Part shown: positions 17,006 through 27,009 of the stretch, in pieces
Numbering within the stretch: position 1 is the first letter of the stretch
Layout: every line of letters begins with the position of its first letter
NCBI GenBank assembly: GCA_002507565.1
Contig: MOXJ01000008.1
Location: 1-64,000, forward strand
Origin: Candidatus Reconcilbacillus cellulovorans
GTDB taxonomy: Bacteria; Bacillota; Bacilli; Paenibacillales; Reconciliibacillaceae
Direction of reading: 5' to 3'
DNA length: 64,000 bases
Made by a program: the position numbers and the translations under genes
Notes under the pieces: generated by a model
Told to the model about the DNA's origin: nothing
What the model saw: the letters and a program-made list of their open reading frames with translations, nothing else
Database searches by the model: none

Positions 17006-18519
17006 GCGCGGATCGGCCTGCGCTGGCGTTCGATCTCGGCGCAAGCGGCGGACGGGCGGTCGTCGGCTCGCTCGAACAGGACGGCCGCCTGACGGTCGCC
17101 GAGGTCCACCGTTTCGAAAACATTCCTGTGCGCGCGGCCGGACGGCTGCACTGGGACATCCTGCGCCTGTTGCACGAAGTGAAGCTCGGCATTCGCGCCG
17201 CGCGGCGCACATCGGGCGAACTCGGCAGCATCGGCGTCGACTCGTGGGCGGTCGATTTCGGCCTGATCGGCCGCCACGGCGAACTGCTCGGAAACCCTTA
17301 CCATTACCGCGACGAGGGCCACGCCGGCGCGATGGAGGAAGTCACGGCTCTGCTCGGCCGCGACCGCATTTTTGCATGGACCGGCATTCAGTTTTTGCCC
17401 TTCAACACGGTTTACCAGCTCTATGCGCTCCGCAAGCGCGCCCCGTTTCTGCTGGAACAGGCGGAGTCGCTGCTCATGATACCGGATTTGCTGCGCTATT
17501 TCCTGACCGGGCGTAAGGCGACCGAGTTCACGAACGCGACGACGACGCAGCTGTTCAATCCGACGGCACGGCAATGGGAAAAACGGATCCTGCAGGCGCT
17601 CGACTTGCCGGAGCGGTTGTTGCTCGATCCGGTCGAACCGGGTACGCCGGCGGGCGAACTGACCGCCGACGTCCGCGACGAGCTCGGCGTCGGACCGGTG
17701 CCCGTCATTGCCGTCGGCGAACACGACACGGCGTCGGCTGTCGCCGCCGTACCGGCGGAAACGCCGGATTTCGCCTATTTGATTTGCGGTACTTGGTCGC
17801 TTCTCGGCACCGAACTCGCCGCTCCGGTGTTGACCGACGCGTGTCTCCGGTGGAATTACACCAATGAAGGCGGCGTATTCGGCACGTTCCGGCTGCTTAA
17901 AAACATCATGGGGCTGTGGCTTTTGCAGGAATGCCGCCGCACGTGGGAAAACCAAGGCTACAGCTGGTCATACTCCGAACTCGTGCGCATGGCGGAATCG
18001 GAACCGCCGCTTCGGTCGCTCGTCGACCCGGACGACGTGCGCTTCCTGGCGCCCGGCGACATGCCGGAGCGCATCCGACGGTTTTGCGCGGAAACCGGCC
18101 AGCCCGTTCCCGAAACGCCCGGAGCCGTCGTGCGCACGGTGTTGGAAAGCCTCGCGCTCGCCTACCGGCGAACGCTCGAGCGGACGGAGGCGCTCGCCGG
18201 CAAACGATTCGACCGGCTGCACATGACGGGCGGCGGCATTCACAACGAACTGCTCTGTCGGATGACCGCCGCCGCCGTCGGCAAGCCGGTGCTCGCAGGT
18301 CCCGCGGAGGCAAGCGCGATCGGCAATTTGCTCGTCCAATTCATCGCCCGCGGCGCGCTGCGCGACCTCCGTGAAGCCCGCGCCGTCGTCCGCGCCTCGT
18401 TCGAATGCCGCGTATACGAACCGCGACAGGCATGGGCGGACGGACCAGACGCCGACGATTGGGAAAAGGCGTATGCGCGGTTCGTCGGCCTTACGGAGCG
18501 GGGGGATTCGGCTTGCTGA
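17002..18519 (+). CDS. rhaB: Rhamnulokinase
   Basis: This FGGY-family sugar kinase has 505 residues. ATP-binding FDLGASGGRAVVG is at the N-terminus, substrate-side IGVDSWAVDFGLI is near residue 75, and the C-terminal FGGY-like MTGGGIHNELLCRMTA and AGPAEASAIGNLLVQ segments are present. It phosphorylates L-rhamnulose. GTG 17002 overlaps the rhaI stop (GTGA) and lies seven bases after GGAGGTG. Its 3' end overlaps the regulator gene. Confidence 0.93.
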   Translation: MSADRPALAFDLGASGGRAVVGSLEQDGRLTVAEVHRFENIPVRAAGRLHWDILRLLHEVKLGIRAARRTSGELGSIGVDSWAVDFGLIGRHGELLGNPYHYRDEGHAGAMEEVTALLGRDRIFAWTGIQFLPFNTVYQLYALRKRAPFLLEQAESLLMIPDLLRYFLTGRKATEFTNATTTQLFNPTARQWEKRILQALDLPERLLLDPVEPGTPAGELTADVRDELGVGPVPVIAVGEHDTASAVAAVPAETPDFAYLICGTWSLLGTELAAPVLTDACLRWNYTNEGGVFGTFRLLKNIMGLWLLQECRRTWENQGYSWSYSELVRMAESEPPLRSLVDPDDVRFLAPGDMPERIRRFCAETGQPVPETPGAVVRTVLESLALAYRRTLERTEALAGKRFDRLHMTGGGIHNELLCRMTAAAVGKPVLAGPAEASAIGNLLVQFIARGALRDLREARAVVRASFECRVYEPRQAWADGPDADDWEKAYARFVGLTERGDSAC

Positions 18520-19319
18520 TCGCCGAACGTCTGCAGAAAATCGTCCGACTCGTCAACGAACAAGGCAGCGTACGCGTTTCCGAGCTGAGCCGGCTGTTCG
18601 GCGTCACCGAGGAAACGATCCGCCGCGACCTCGTCCGGCTCGAAAACGAAGGCAAACTGATTCGCAGCCACGGCGGCGCGATCAGCGTCCGCGAAGCGCA
18701 GAGCGAAGTGCCGCACCGCGTGCGGGAAATCACCCATGCGGAAGAAAAACGCCGGATCGCGGCGGAAGCCGTCCGCCACATCCGCGAAGGCGACCGGATC
18801 GTGCTCGACGCCAGCACGACGGCGTGCTATGTCGCGCGCCTGCTGCCGGACATCCGTTTGACCGTTCTGACCAACTCGATCCAGGTGGCGCTCGAACTGT
18901 GCGGCAAAGAAAAGATCGACGTCGTATCGGCCGGCGGTCAGCTCGCCCGCCGCTCGCTGTCCTACGTCGGCCCTCTCGCCGAGCGGTCGCTGGCGGGGTA
19001 CCGCGTCGACAAGGCGTTTTTGTCGTGTAAGGGAATCCATCCCGATACCGGCGCGGGCGAATCGAACGAATGGCAGTCGCTCGTCAAGCGCGTCATGATC
19101 GACATCGCCGAACACGTATTCTTACTCGCCGACTCGAGCAAACTCGGCATTCGGCCGTTTACCGCCTTCGCCGCGCCGGATGAAATCGACCTGTTGATCA
19201 CCGACGACGGAGCGGACGCCCAGATGCTCGCTCGGCTTGAGGAACGCGGTATCCGCGTGATGGTAGCCGGACCGGCGGAAGTGTATTATAATGGGAAGGG
19301 GAATGTAAAAGGAATGTAA
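18513..19319 (+). CDS. DeoR-family regulator of the rhamnose operon
   Basis: This 268-residue repressor has a DeoR helix-turn-helix (VRVSELSRLFGVTEETIRRDLVRLENEGKL) and a C-terminal sugar-phosphate sensor domain (DRIVLDASTTACYVARLL, VVSAGGQLARRSLSYVGP, DKAFLSCKGIH, ADSSKLG). The TTG start at 18513 lies inside the end of rhaB and follows a G-rich ribosome site. B. subtilis has a DeoR-type regulator (YulB/RhaR) at the same place in its rha operon. The likely effector is rhamnulose-1-phosphate. Confidence 0.88.
   Translation: MLIAERLQKIVRLVNEQGSVRVSELSRLFGVTEETIRRDLVRLENEGKLIRSHGGAISVREAQSEVPHRVREITHAEEKRRIAAEAVRHIREGDRIVLDASTTACYVARLLPDIRLTVLTNSIQVALELCGKEKIDVVSAGGQLARRSLSYVGPLAERSLAGYRVDKAFLSCKGIHPDTGAGESNEWQSLVKRVMIDIAEHVFLLADSSKLGIRPFTAFAAPDEIDLLITDDGADAQMLARLEERGIRVMVAGPAEVYYNGKGNVKGM
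19287..19292 (+). promoter_or_regulatory. Possible -10 element for the LTA-synthase gene
   Basis: A perfect TATAAT lies at the very end of the DeoR gene, 50 bp before the next start. The -35 region is weak, so this is tentative. Confidence 0.3.
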
Positions 19320-19341
19320 ATCCAGAAAGGACGATGGGTCG

Positions 19342-21231
19342 GTGGCTCTCAGACCGTTCGGTCTGTTTTCGGTTTTGATTTGGGCCAAAGCGGCGCTGGC
19401 GTATGCCGTGCTGTTCGGTGCGGACGCGTCGTGTCTGTGGCGGCCGCTCGTCGTCGAGCTTCCGTTTGTTTGGCTCGTCTTCGTCTTCATCGAGCGATGG
19501 GGCGGCGTCCGCAAATGGGCGGCTTATTGGACGGCAGACCTGTTGCTGACGGGGATTTATTTCGCGGTCATCATGTACTACAAATATTACGGCATCGTCG
19601 TGACGTATCACGCGCTTCAGCAGATCAACCAGTTGTTCGAAGTCCGGCAGAGCGTCTATTCGCTGATGCATCCGTACTTTTTGCTCATTTTCACCGATTT
19701 GGTCGTCATGGCCGGATGGTTCGCGTGGAAAAGGGGGAAAATCCCGGCGCTCCAGTCGGCGCGGCCGGCACCGGACAAACTCCGGCGGGCGGTCGCGGTC
19801 GCGGCTTTCGCGGCCGGAGCGTTTTTGATCTGGCAAAACCGCGCGATCGTCAACGAATTGCGCCAGACGCGCGAAATGGGGATTATGCATTACCAGGTGT
19901 ACACGATCATCTCCGACGCCGCCCGAGCCTGGACGGAGTCGTCGAGCTTCGCCGCCGGACTGCCGGTCGTAACGCCGGAAGTCGTCGCCGCCGTCAAAGG
20001 CGATGAACAGAAGGACGTACACTCGCCGCAGTTCGGTCTCGCCTCCGGACGCAACGTCATCATCGTCCAGCTGGAGTCGTTTCAAAATTTTTTGCTCGAC
20101 CTGACCGTCGACGGCCGGGAAGTGACGCCGGTCATGAACCGGCTGAAGCGGGAGGCGATCTATTTCCCGCGCTTTTTCCAGCAGGTCGGGCAAGGCAACA
20201 CCTCGGACGCCGAATTCGTCGTCAACACGTCGTTTTATGTGCCTTCCGCCGGCGCCGCGTCGCGGGAATATACCGGCCGGGAACTGCCGGGTTTGCCGAG
20301 GCTGTTCAGGACATACGGCTACGAGGCCGTCACGTTCCATACCAATACGGTTGAATTTTGGAATCGCGATGAGCTTTATCCGGCGCTCGGTTTTTCACGT
20401 TACTACGATATGGCGTTTTTCGGCGAGCAAGACGTCATCGCGTTCGGCGCCTCGGACGAAGTCCTGTACCGCAAAACGGCGGAAGAGCTCGATCGGCTGC
20501 ACCGCGAAGGCAAGGCGTTTTACGCGCAGGTCGTTTCCCTGTCCGCACACCATCCCTACATCCTGCCCGAGGAAAAAATCAAGCTGAAGCTGCCCGACCG
20601 GTTCGCCGGCACGCTTGTGGGCCGATATCTGCAGGCGCAGCATTATGCGGACGAGGCGCTCGGGCTGTTCGTCGACGAGCTGCGCTCCCGCGGGTTGTGG
20701 GACCGTTCGCTCGTCGTCATCTACGGCGACCATCTCGGCCTGCCGATCTACGCGCTGACGCGCGAGGAAAAGCGGCTGATGGCCGAACTGTTGGGGCGCG
20801 ATTACGGCTACGTCGACATGCTGAACGTGCCGCTTCTCGTTCTGTTGCCCGGCGTCGCCGACGTCGCGCCGCAGACGATCGACCGGGTAGGTGGACAGGC
20901 GGACGTTTTTCCGACCGTGGCGGAGTTGATGGGATTTCCGGACGACGGCGGGATTCGTTTCGGGAAAAACCTGTTTTTGCCCGGCCCGAATCTGCTCCCC
21001 CAATCGTACTATTTGCCGTCGGGTTCGTTTCTCAACGACGAGGCGCTGTTCATTCCCGGGCAAGGATTCGAAGACGGGGAGATTTACCCGATTCGGCCGG
21101 GCGCGGGGAAACCGGCCGTGACGGAGGACGAGTTTCGGCGCGCCGCCGAACTGTTCAGGATGTCCGAGCAGGTCGTCCGGCGTCTGCCGGAACTTCACCG
21201 GAACGTTTCATCGTCCGGCGGCCGCGAATGA
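19342..21231 (+). CDS. LTA synthase-family membrane phosphoglycerol transferase
   Basis: The 629-residue protein has an N-terminal membrane domain with about five helices (residues 5-170) and an extracellular alkaline-phosphatase-like sulfatase domain (about 235-590). The metal-binding Glu is in IVQLESFQN (E245), the nucleophile Thr in QGNTSDAEF (T287), and other ligands in HHPYILP and IYGDHLGLP. Such enzymes polymerise or transfer glycerol-phosphate from phosphatidylglycerol to build lipoteichoic acid; some act only as primases or in spores. The GTG start is preceded by AAAGGA at a somewhat long distance. Confidence 0.88.
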   Translation: MALRPFGLFSVLIWAKAALAYAVLFGADASCLWRPLVVELPFVWLVFVFIERWGGVRKWAAYWTADLLLTGIYFAVIMYYKYYGIVVTYHALQQINQLFEVRQSVYSLMHPYFLLIFTDLVVMAGWFAWKRGKIPALQSARPAPDKLRRAVAVAAFAAGAFLIWQNRAIVNELRQTREMGIMHYQVYTIISDAARAWTESSSFAAGLPVVTPEVVAAVKGDEQKDVHSPQFGLASGRNVIIVQLESFQNFLLDLTVDGREVTPVMNRLKREAIYFPRFFQQVGQGNTSDAEFVVNTSFYVPSAGAASREYTGRELPGLPRLFRTYGYEAVTFHTNTVEFWNRDELYPALGFSRYYDMAFFGEQDVIAFGASDEVLYRKTAEELDRLHREGKAFYAQVVSLSAHHPYILPEEKIKLKLPDRFAGTLVGRYLQAQHYADEALGLFVDELRSRGLWDRSLVVIYGDHLGLPIYALTREEKRLMAELLGRDYGYVDMLNVPLLVLLPGVADVAPQTIDRVGGQADVFPTVAELMGFPDDGGIRFGKNLFLPGPNLLPQSYYLPSGSFLNDEALFIPGQGFEDGEIYPIRPGAGKPAVTEDEFRRAAELFRMSEQVVRRLPELHRNVSSSGGRE

Positions 21232-21235
21232 AAAA

Positions 21236-21526
21236 TCAGTCCCAAAAAAATCGATGAGAAAAATGTCGCCATTCGTCGGGATCTGCCGTCCGGTGGCCGA
21301 CCGTTTCCGCATACGGCGACGCGATCAGGCCGGCTTTGTGAAAAACGGTGCGGTGTCCGCACTTGGCGCAAAACGCCGCGTTCGGGCCGTTGACGTGAGT
21401 GCACGGGTCGCCGAACGGTCCGCCGTCGTTCGTACATCGGTTGCGCACCGGCGCCCCGCACAGGATGCAATATTCGTCTCCTTGTTCGGGTCTATGGCCG
21501 CAGCGGATGCAGGCGTGCGCGGTCAT
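21236..21526 (-). CDS. Small zinc-ribbon protein
   Basis: This 96-residue protein carries three CxxC pairs: ACIRCG (residues 5-10), YCILCG (about 19-24) and FCAKCG (about 52-57), plus further Cys and His. It should bind one or two structural zinc ions. Its start overlaps the gerPC stop, so it is the last gene of the minus-strand spore group and is probably made in the mother cell. I know no defined function for it. Confidence 0.65.
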   Translation of the reverse strand: MTAHACIRCGHRPEQGDEYCILCGAPVRNRCTNDGGPFGDPCTHVNGPNAAFCAKCGHRTVFHKAGLIASPYAETVGHRTADPDEWRHFSHRFFWD

Positions 21527-21825
21527 CCCGGCTCGTTCCCTCCTTCTATGCTGCCGTTTTCTTTTGCCGGATCGGGCGCTTCGGCAGCCTCATCTTCTCC
21601 CGCGGAATGGTTGAGCAACGTTTTCAACCCTTCTTCGTCGCCCAGCGCGGAAACGCCGACGTGCAACGTCCCACTGAGTTCACGGACGTTCATTTCTTGA
21701 ATTTTATAGGTGATATTTCCGATCCGAAGTGGGAGCATGTTCCGAAGATCTTCTTTCAGCGACCGGATGTCTTCTTCAAGCTTGGCCAGTCGAAGTGCAA
21801 GCCAGTCGACGCAGGGTGGAAACAT
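21523..21825 (-). CDS. gerPC: Spore germination protein GerPC (short form)
   Basis: This 100-residue protein begins with an amphipathic coiled-coil-like helix (LALRLAKLEEDIRSLKEDL), followed by the GerPC core LPLRIGNITYKIQEMNVRELSGTLHVGVSA. B. subtilis GerPC is about twice as long, so this form has lost much of the N- and C-terminal parts. The Gerp proteins allow nutrient germinants to pass the spore coat. The gene lies between the gerPB-like gene and the zinc-ribbon gene. Confidence 0.8.
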   Translation of the reverse strand: MFPPCVDWLALRLAKLEEDIRSLKEDLRNMLPLRIGNITYKIQEMNVRELSGTLHVGVSALGDEEGLKTLLNHSAGEDEAAEAPDPAKENGSIEGGNEPG

Positions 21826-21838
21826 TGCGGATCGCTCC

Positions 21839-22021
21839 TTATGGAGGGGTGGGAATCGTCGGTTCCGGCATGACGGCGGATGGACCGGCCGGGCCGGGAG
21901 CTACCGTTCGGCCGGCGGAAACGGTCGTCGCCCGGTTCCGACAAAAAACGGTTGTGCCGATGTTCAGGGAACCCAGGTTGGTGATCATCTGGATGCGGAT
22001 CACCGCGATCGCGATCTGCAT
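21839..22021 (-). CDS. GerPB-like spore germination protein
   Basis: The product is a 60-residue protein with MQIAIAVIRIQMITNLGSLNIGTTVFCRN, resembling the GerPB pattern (hydrophobic start, then S/G-S-hydrophobic-x-IG). The C-terminus is Pro/Ala-rich. I use ATG 22021, preceded by GAGGGGGAA, rather than the in-frame TTG at 22039, which overlaps the upstream stop. Similarity is short, so assignment to GerPB rather than GerPD or GerPE is uncertain. Confidence 0.6.
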   Translation of the reverse strand: MQIAIAVIRIQMITNLGSLNIGTTVFCRNRATTVSAGRTVAPGPAGPSAVMPEPTIPTPP

Positions 22022-22035
22022 GGTGGCGTTCCCCC

Positions 22036-22251
22036 TCAAATGGTGCGGCCGGTCTGGTCGGCGATGTCCGGATCGGAGACGGCGTTTCGGTCGACGTTGA
22101 AAGATGGACTGGCGTCGCCGACGACGAAATTGCCGCCGACGGACTTGGAATTGGCGGTGTTGCCCTTAAAAATGTTGTTGCCGAAGTTGACGGAGCCGTT
22201 GCGTGAAACGTCGTTGATCTTGATGCTGAAGATGTTGTAGACGTTCGGCAT
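22036..22251 (-). CDS. GerPA/GerPF-type spore germination protein
   Basis: This 71-residue protein contains IKINDVSRNGSVNFGNNIF followed by NSKSVGGNFVVGDAS, the pattern shared by GerPA and GerPF (S-x-G-x-V-x-F/I-G-D, later G-x-G-x-F-x-x-G-D). It is first in the minus-strand gerP-type group, after an AAGGATGGAG ribosome site. It probably assembles with the downstream GerP proteins in the inner spore coat. Confidence 0.75.
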   Translation of the reverse strand: MPNVYNIFSIKINDVSRNGSVNFGNNIFKGNTANSKSVGGNFVVGDASPSFNVDRNAVSDPDIADQTGRTI

Positions 22252-22274
22252 TCGTCTCCATCCTTTTTTGTTGC

Positions 22275-22282
22275 ATTGTATG
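22275..22282 (-). promoter_or_regulatory. Possible sporulation (sigma-E/K) -10 element for gerP genes
   Basis: On the minus strand CATACAAT matches the mother-cell sigma -10 (CATA-type) and sits about 24 bp before the first gerP-type start. A matching -35 is not obvious, so the sigma factor cannot be fixed. Confidence 0.4.
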
Positions 22283-22332
22283 ACGGACGCCCAGCCGGAG
22301 TTCCGACCGCGGCCGGGCGTCGGCGCAGGGGC

Positions 22333-22791
22333 TCAGTTTTCCCGTCCGACGGGTATGTCGAAGAGAGGTTCGTCGGCGGCCTTGCGGAAGCGGATTTCGA
22401 GGTAGCCGCGCCGGAGAACGGCCCTGCCGGTTGCCGGTTCGACGGCGGAGGGAAGGCGTACGGTTCGGATGCCGAAGGAAGGATGAGCCTCGATCCGGAC
22501 ATGCCAGCGGCCGGCGCGGATGCGCAGGCGGTCAGGCTCTATGCGCGGGGGAACGGCGATTCGGACCGTCAAGGTCCGGCCGATTTCGGCCGTCCGGATC
22601 GGCGAACGCCCGTCGTCCGGTCGGGCGGAAGCGCCGGGCGCCGTCGCTTTGCGGAGACAGCGGTCGATTTCCTCGCGGACATAAGTGTCGAGGCGTTCGG
22701 GATCGAGGGCGAGTTCGGCGATGTTTTCGGGAGGACGAATGCCGAACAGACGCTCGAACTGATTCCAAGGAAAAGGAAATCCGGCCGGCAT
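22333..22791 (-). CDS. Hsp20-like protein, probably spore-associated
   Basis: This 152-residue protein begins MPAGFPFPWNQFERLFGIRPPENI. Its C-terminal half (LTVRIAVPPRI, VRIEAHPSFGIRTVRLPSAVE, RAVLRRGYLEIRFRK) has the beta-sandwich spacing of alpha-crystallin/Hsp20 domains. Similar short Hsp20-like proteins lie near spore-coat genes in Paenibacillaceae. ATG 22791 follows GGAGGT at 8 bp. Function is inferred only from fold and neighbours. Confidence 0.6.
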   Translation of the reverse strand: MPAGFPFPWNQFERLFGIRPPENIAELALDPERLDTYVREEIDRCLRKATAPGASARPDDGRSPIRTAEIGRTLTVRIAVPPRIEPDRLRIRAGRWHVRIEAHPSFGIRTVRLPSAVEPATGRAVLRRGYLEIRFRKAADEPLFDIPVGREN

Positions 22792-22807
22792 GGCGATCGA
22801 CCTCCGA

Positions 22808-23071
22808 TCACAGCGTATGCTGTGAATCCGTCGAGGGGTGACGCGCCGCGGGCTCGAACGTCTTTTCGAGCAGACGCGCCGCATGGCGGAATCGGACGAG
22901 CGAACACGGGTCGAGCGGCTGGTGGTAATAGCCGCATAGCTCGCGGAACGGCTCGCTGCGGATCATCCGGTAGAACGAAAGCCGGGGAGGGCCGGACTGT
23001 TCGGCCAAAAGAAGCCGAATAAACGGGCGGATGCGCGGATCTCGCCCCGGCGGCAGTCGGATGTGGCGCAA
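22808..23071 (-). CDS. Hypothetical small basic protein
   Basis: This 87-residue product (TTG start, GGGGGAAA upstream) is rich in Arg, Pro and Tyr, with LSFYRMIRSEPFRELCGYYHQPLDPCSLVRF. I recognise no family. It is immediately upstream of the Hsp20-like gene on the same strand, with a CATACTAA stretch (about 23113-23106, minus strand) that resembles a sporulation -10. It is probably a spore protein, but it could be a chance frame. Confidence 0.45.
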   Translation of the reverse strand: MRHIRLPPGRDPRIRPFIRLLLAEQSGPPRLSFYRMIRSEPFRELCGYYHQPLDPCSLVRFRHAARLLEKTFEPAARHPSTDSQHTL

Positions 23072-23141
23072 GGCGGATTTCCCCCGTTTCCGTAACCTTT
23101 TGATTTTAGTATGGCGGGGTTGCCCTTTCGGTTATGCGGAT

Positions 23142-23170
23142 TTGACGTTTGTCCGTTTTTGTTGCATGAT
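23142..23170 (+). promoter_or_regulatory. Sigma-A promoter of zur
   Basis: TTGACG (23142-23147) and CATGAT (23165-23170) are 17 bp apart, about 40 bp before the zur ATG. Confidence 0.5.
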
Positions 23171-23210
23171 GGGAAGAAAACGGGGATCGATCCGTCCGGG
23201 GGGCTGATCG

Positions 23211-23657
23211 ATGGGCGTCGAGGACATTTTGCGCGACATGGCGGTTCGCGGGATGCGCATTACGGAACAGCGGAAGACGCTCGCCCGGCTTTTTGCGGAA
23301 AAAGACGGCTACTGGACGCCGAAAGAAGTATACGAACGCATGTCCGAACGGTATCCCGGTCTGAGTTTCGACACCGTCTACCGCAACTTAAGGCAAATGC
23401 ATGAGTTCGGCATTCTGGAGCAATTTACGCTCGACGGAGGCGTCAAATTCCGGCTTCGGTGCGAAGGCCGTTCAGGTCACCATCATCATTTCATCTGCCT
23501 GGGCTGTGACCGCGTCGAGCCGATCGACTATTGCCCGATGCCGGATGCCGCCGGTTTGCCGCCCGACGCGGAGATCGTGCGCCACCGGTTCGAGGTGTTC
23601 GGGTTTTGCGGAGAATGTCGCGAATCAAAAGGGGACGGCGGGCATGCTCCGGTCTGA
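23211..23657 (+). CDS. zur: Zinc uptake regulator Zur (Fur family)
   Basis: This 148-residue Fur-family repressor has a winged helix ([31 protein letters not shown], then [22 protein letters not shown]) and a metal-sensing domain [22 protein letters not shown] followed by [15 protein letters not shown]. The second CxxC zinc site and the CPM motif fit B. subtilis Zur better than Fur or PerR. The context agrees: a consensus Zur box and znuACB lie 2.3 kb downstream. It overlaps yidD. Confidence 0.88.
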   Translation: MGVEDILRDMAVRGMRITEQRKTLARLFAEKDGYWTPKEVYERMSERYPGLSFDTVYRNLRQMHEFGILEQFTLDGGVKFRLRCEGRSGHHHHFICLGCDRVEPIDYCPMPDAAGLPPDAEIVRHRFEVFGFCGECRESKGDGGHAPV

Positions 23658-23919
23658 AGCGGCGCGACGGTTCGCCAGAAGGCTTGTGGCCGCGCCGATC
23701 CGGTTTTACCGGGTCGCGGTGTCGCCGCTTCTGCCTTCGGTTTGCCGGTTCTATCCGTCCTGTTCCGTTTACGCGATCGAAGCGATCGAACGCCACGGCG
23801 TCCGGCGCGGCGTCGCGCTGGCCGTCCGGCGCATCGCCAAATGCCATCCGTTTCATCCCGGCGGCTACGATCCCGTTCCGGCAGCCGACGAGAAGTCGAC
23901 TCGAAGAGAAAGGGTGTGA
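23644..23919 (+). CDS. yidD: Membrane protein insertion efficiency factor YidD
   Basis: This short 91-residue protein has the family motif [33 protein letters not shown] and the terminal [14 protein letters not shown]. YidD assists YidC-dependent insertion of inner-membrane proteins. Unlike in E. coli it is not beside rpmH/rnpA/yidC. Its ATG 23644 is inside the end of zur, preceded by AAGGGGA, so it is coupled to the zinc regulator. Confidence 0.88.
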   Translation: MLRSEAARRFARRLVAAPIRFYRVAVSPLLPSVCRFYPSCSVYAIEAIERHGVRRGVALAVRRIAKCHPFHPGGYDPVPAADEKSTRRERV

Positions 23920-25938
<2,019 letters not shown>

Positions 25939-25954
25939 GCGGATGACGCCAAAT

Positions 25955-25976
25955 GGGGGGTTGACGATCACCCCCC
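25955..25976 (+). terminator. Hairpin after metG (terminator-like)
   Basis: Six G (25955-25960) and six C (25971-25976) flank a 10-base loop; a moderately T-rich stretch (GATTGTTTTAT) follows. The loop contains TTGACG, the apparent -35 of znuA. Confidence 0.55.
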
Positions 25977-25990
25977 GATTGTTTTATGAT
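25961..25990 (+). promoter_or_regulatory. Sigma-A promoter of znuACB
   Basis: TTGACG (25961-25966) and TATGAT (25985-25990) are separated by 18 bp. The predicted start lies at about 25997, at the left edge of the Zur box. Confidence 0.7.
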
Positions 25991-25996
25991 TATAAA

Positions 25997-26011
25997 CCGT
26001 AATCATTACGA
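25997..26011. promoter_or_regulatory. Zur box (zinc-responsive operator) of znuACB
   Basis: CGTAATCATTACG (25998-26010) is a perfect palindrome, and the 15-mer matches the Bacillus Zur consensus TCGTAATNATTACGA at 14 of 15 positions. It overlaps the predicted start of transcription, so zinc-loaded Zur should block znuA. Confidence 0.88.
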
Positions 26012-26031
26012 TTATTGAGGAGGAAACACCG

Positions 26032-26991
26032 ATGAACCAGCTTGACCGGAAGACGATCCGGTTTGTTGGTATACGGCGGGCGGCCGCGCTCGTTTGGACC
26101 GTTTGTTCCGCCTTAGCCTTGTCGGCATGTTCGGGCGTTATGCGGCATTCGGAAGAAAGCGGCCGGACGGTCGTCGTCGCTTCGTTTTATCCGCTTGCCT
26201 TCATCGCAGAAGAGATCGGAGGGTCGCACGTCCGTGTCGTCAATCTGGTACCGACGGGCGTCGAACCGCACGATTGGTCGCCCGGCGCGCGCGACCGGCA
26301 GGAAATGGAGCAGGCGGACGTTTTCGTCTATAACGGACTCGGTTTCGAAAGCTGGGTCGGCGACGCGATCGCCAGTTTCGACGGATCGAACCGGCCGGTG
26401 ATCGTTGAAGCGTCCAAAGGCGTCGACGTTTTATACGTTACGGACGAACACGGGAAAAAAGGCGAAACGGTCGCCGACCCGCATGTCTGGGTCAGCCCGC
26501 TTCAGGCGCGAAAGCTTGCCGAAAATGTCCGAGACGGTTTGGTTCGGGCTGATCCCGAACGGCGCGACGTTTACGAACAAAACGCGTCCCGGCTGATCGC
26601 ACGGCTCGATGATTTGCACCGCCGCTATGCCGCGGAGCTCGGGGCGGTGTCGCGCAAGGAGTTCGTCGTTTCGCACGACTCGTTCGGGTATGTCGCCCGC
26701 GATTACGGCCTCATCCAGGTGCCGATCATGGGACTTGCGCCGGATGCCGAGCCGACCGCCCAGACGATGAGACAAATCGCGGAATTTGTGCGTGAACGCG
26801 GGATCCGGTATATTTTTTTCGAAGAACTCGTTCCGTCCGATGTCGCAGAGACGTTGGCGAAAGACGCCGGCGTCGGTACCTTGGTGCTCAGCCCGATGGA
26901 AGGGCTGACGAAAGAGCAGCAGCGCGCGGGCGTCACGTATTTGACGCTGATGGAAGACAATTTGCGCCATCTGTTGGCGGCCTTGCGCTGA
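26032..26991 (+). CDS. znuA: Zinc ABC transporter substrate-binding lipoprotein
   Basis: This cluster A-I metal-binding protein has 319 residues. It has a signal with lipobox LSAC (near residue 33) and VVASFYPLAFIAEEIGG. Metal ligands are expected in GVEPHDW, DPHVWVSP, VSHDSFGY and the FFEELVPS loop. The His-rich loop of many ZnuA proteins is short here (TDEHGKKGE). The Zur box upstream indicates zinc rather than manganese. First gene of znuACB. Confidence 0.92.
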   Translation: MNQLDRKTIRFVGIRRAAALVWTVCSALALSACSGVMRHSEESGRTVVVASFYPLAFIAEEIGGSHVRVVNLVPTGVEPHDWSPGARDRQEMEQADVFVYNGLGFESWVGDAIASFDGSNRPVIVEASKGVDVLYVTDEHGKKGETVADPHVWVSPLQARKLAENVRDGLVRADPERRDVYEQNASRLIARLDDLHRRYAAELGAVSRKEFVVSHDSFGYVARDYGLIQVPIMGLAPDAEPTAQTMRQIAEFVRERGIRYIFFEELVPSDVAETLAKDAGVGTLVLSPMEGLTKEQQRAGVTYLTLMEDNLRHLLAALR

Positions 26992-27009
26992 CGAGGGGCG
27001 GAGAAACCG

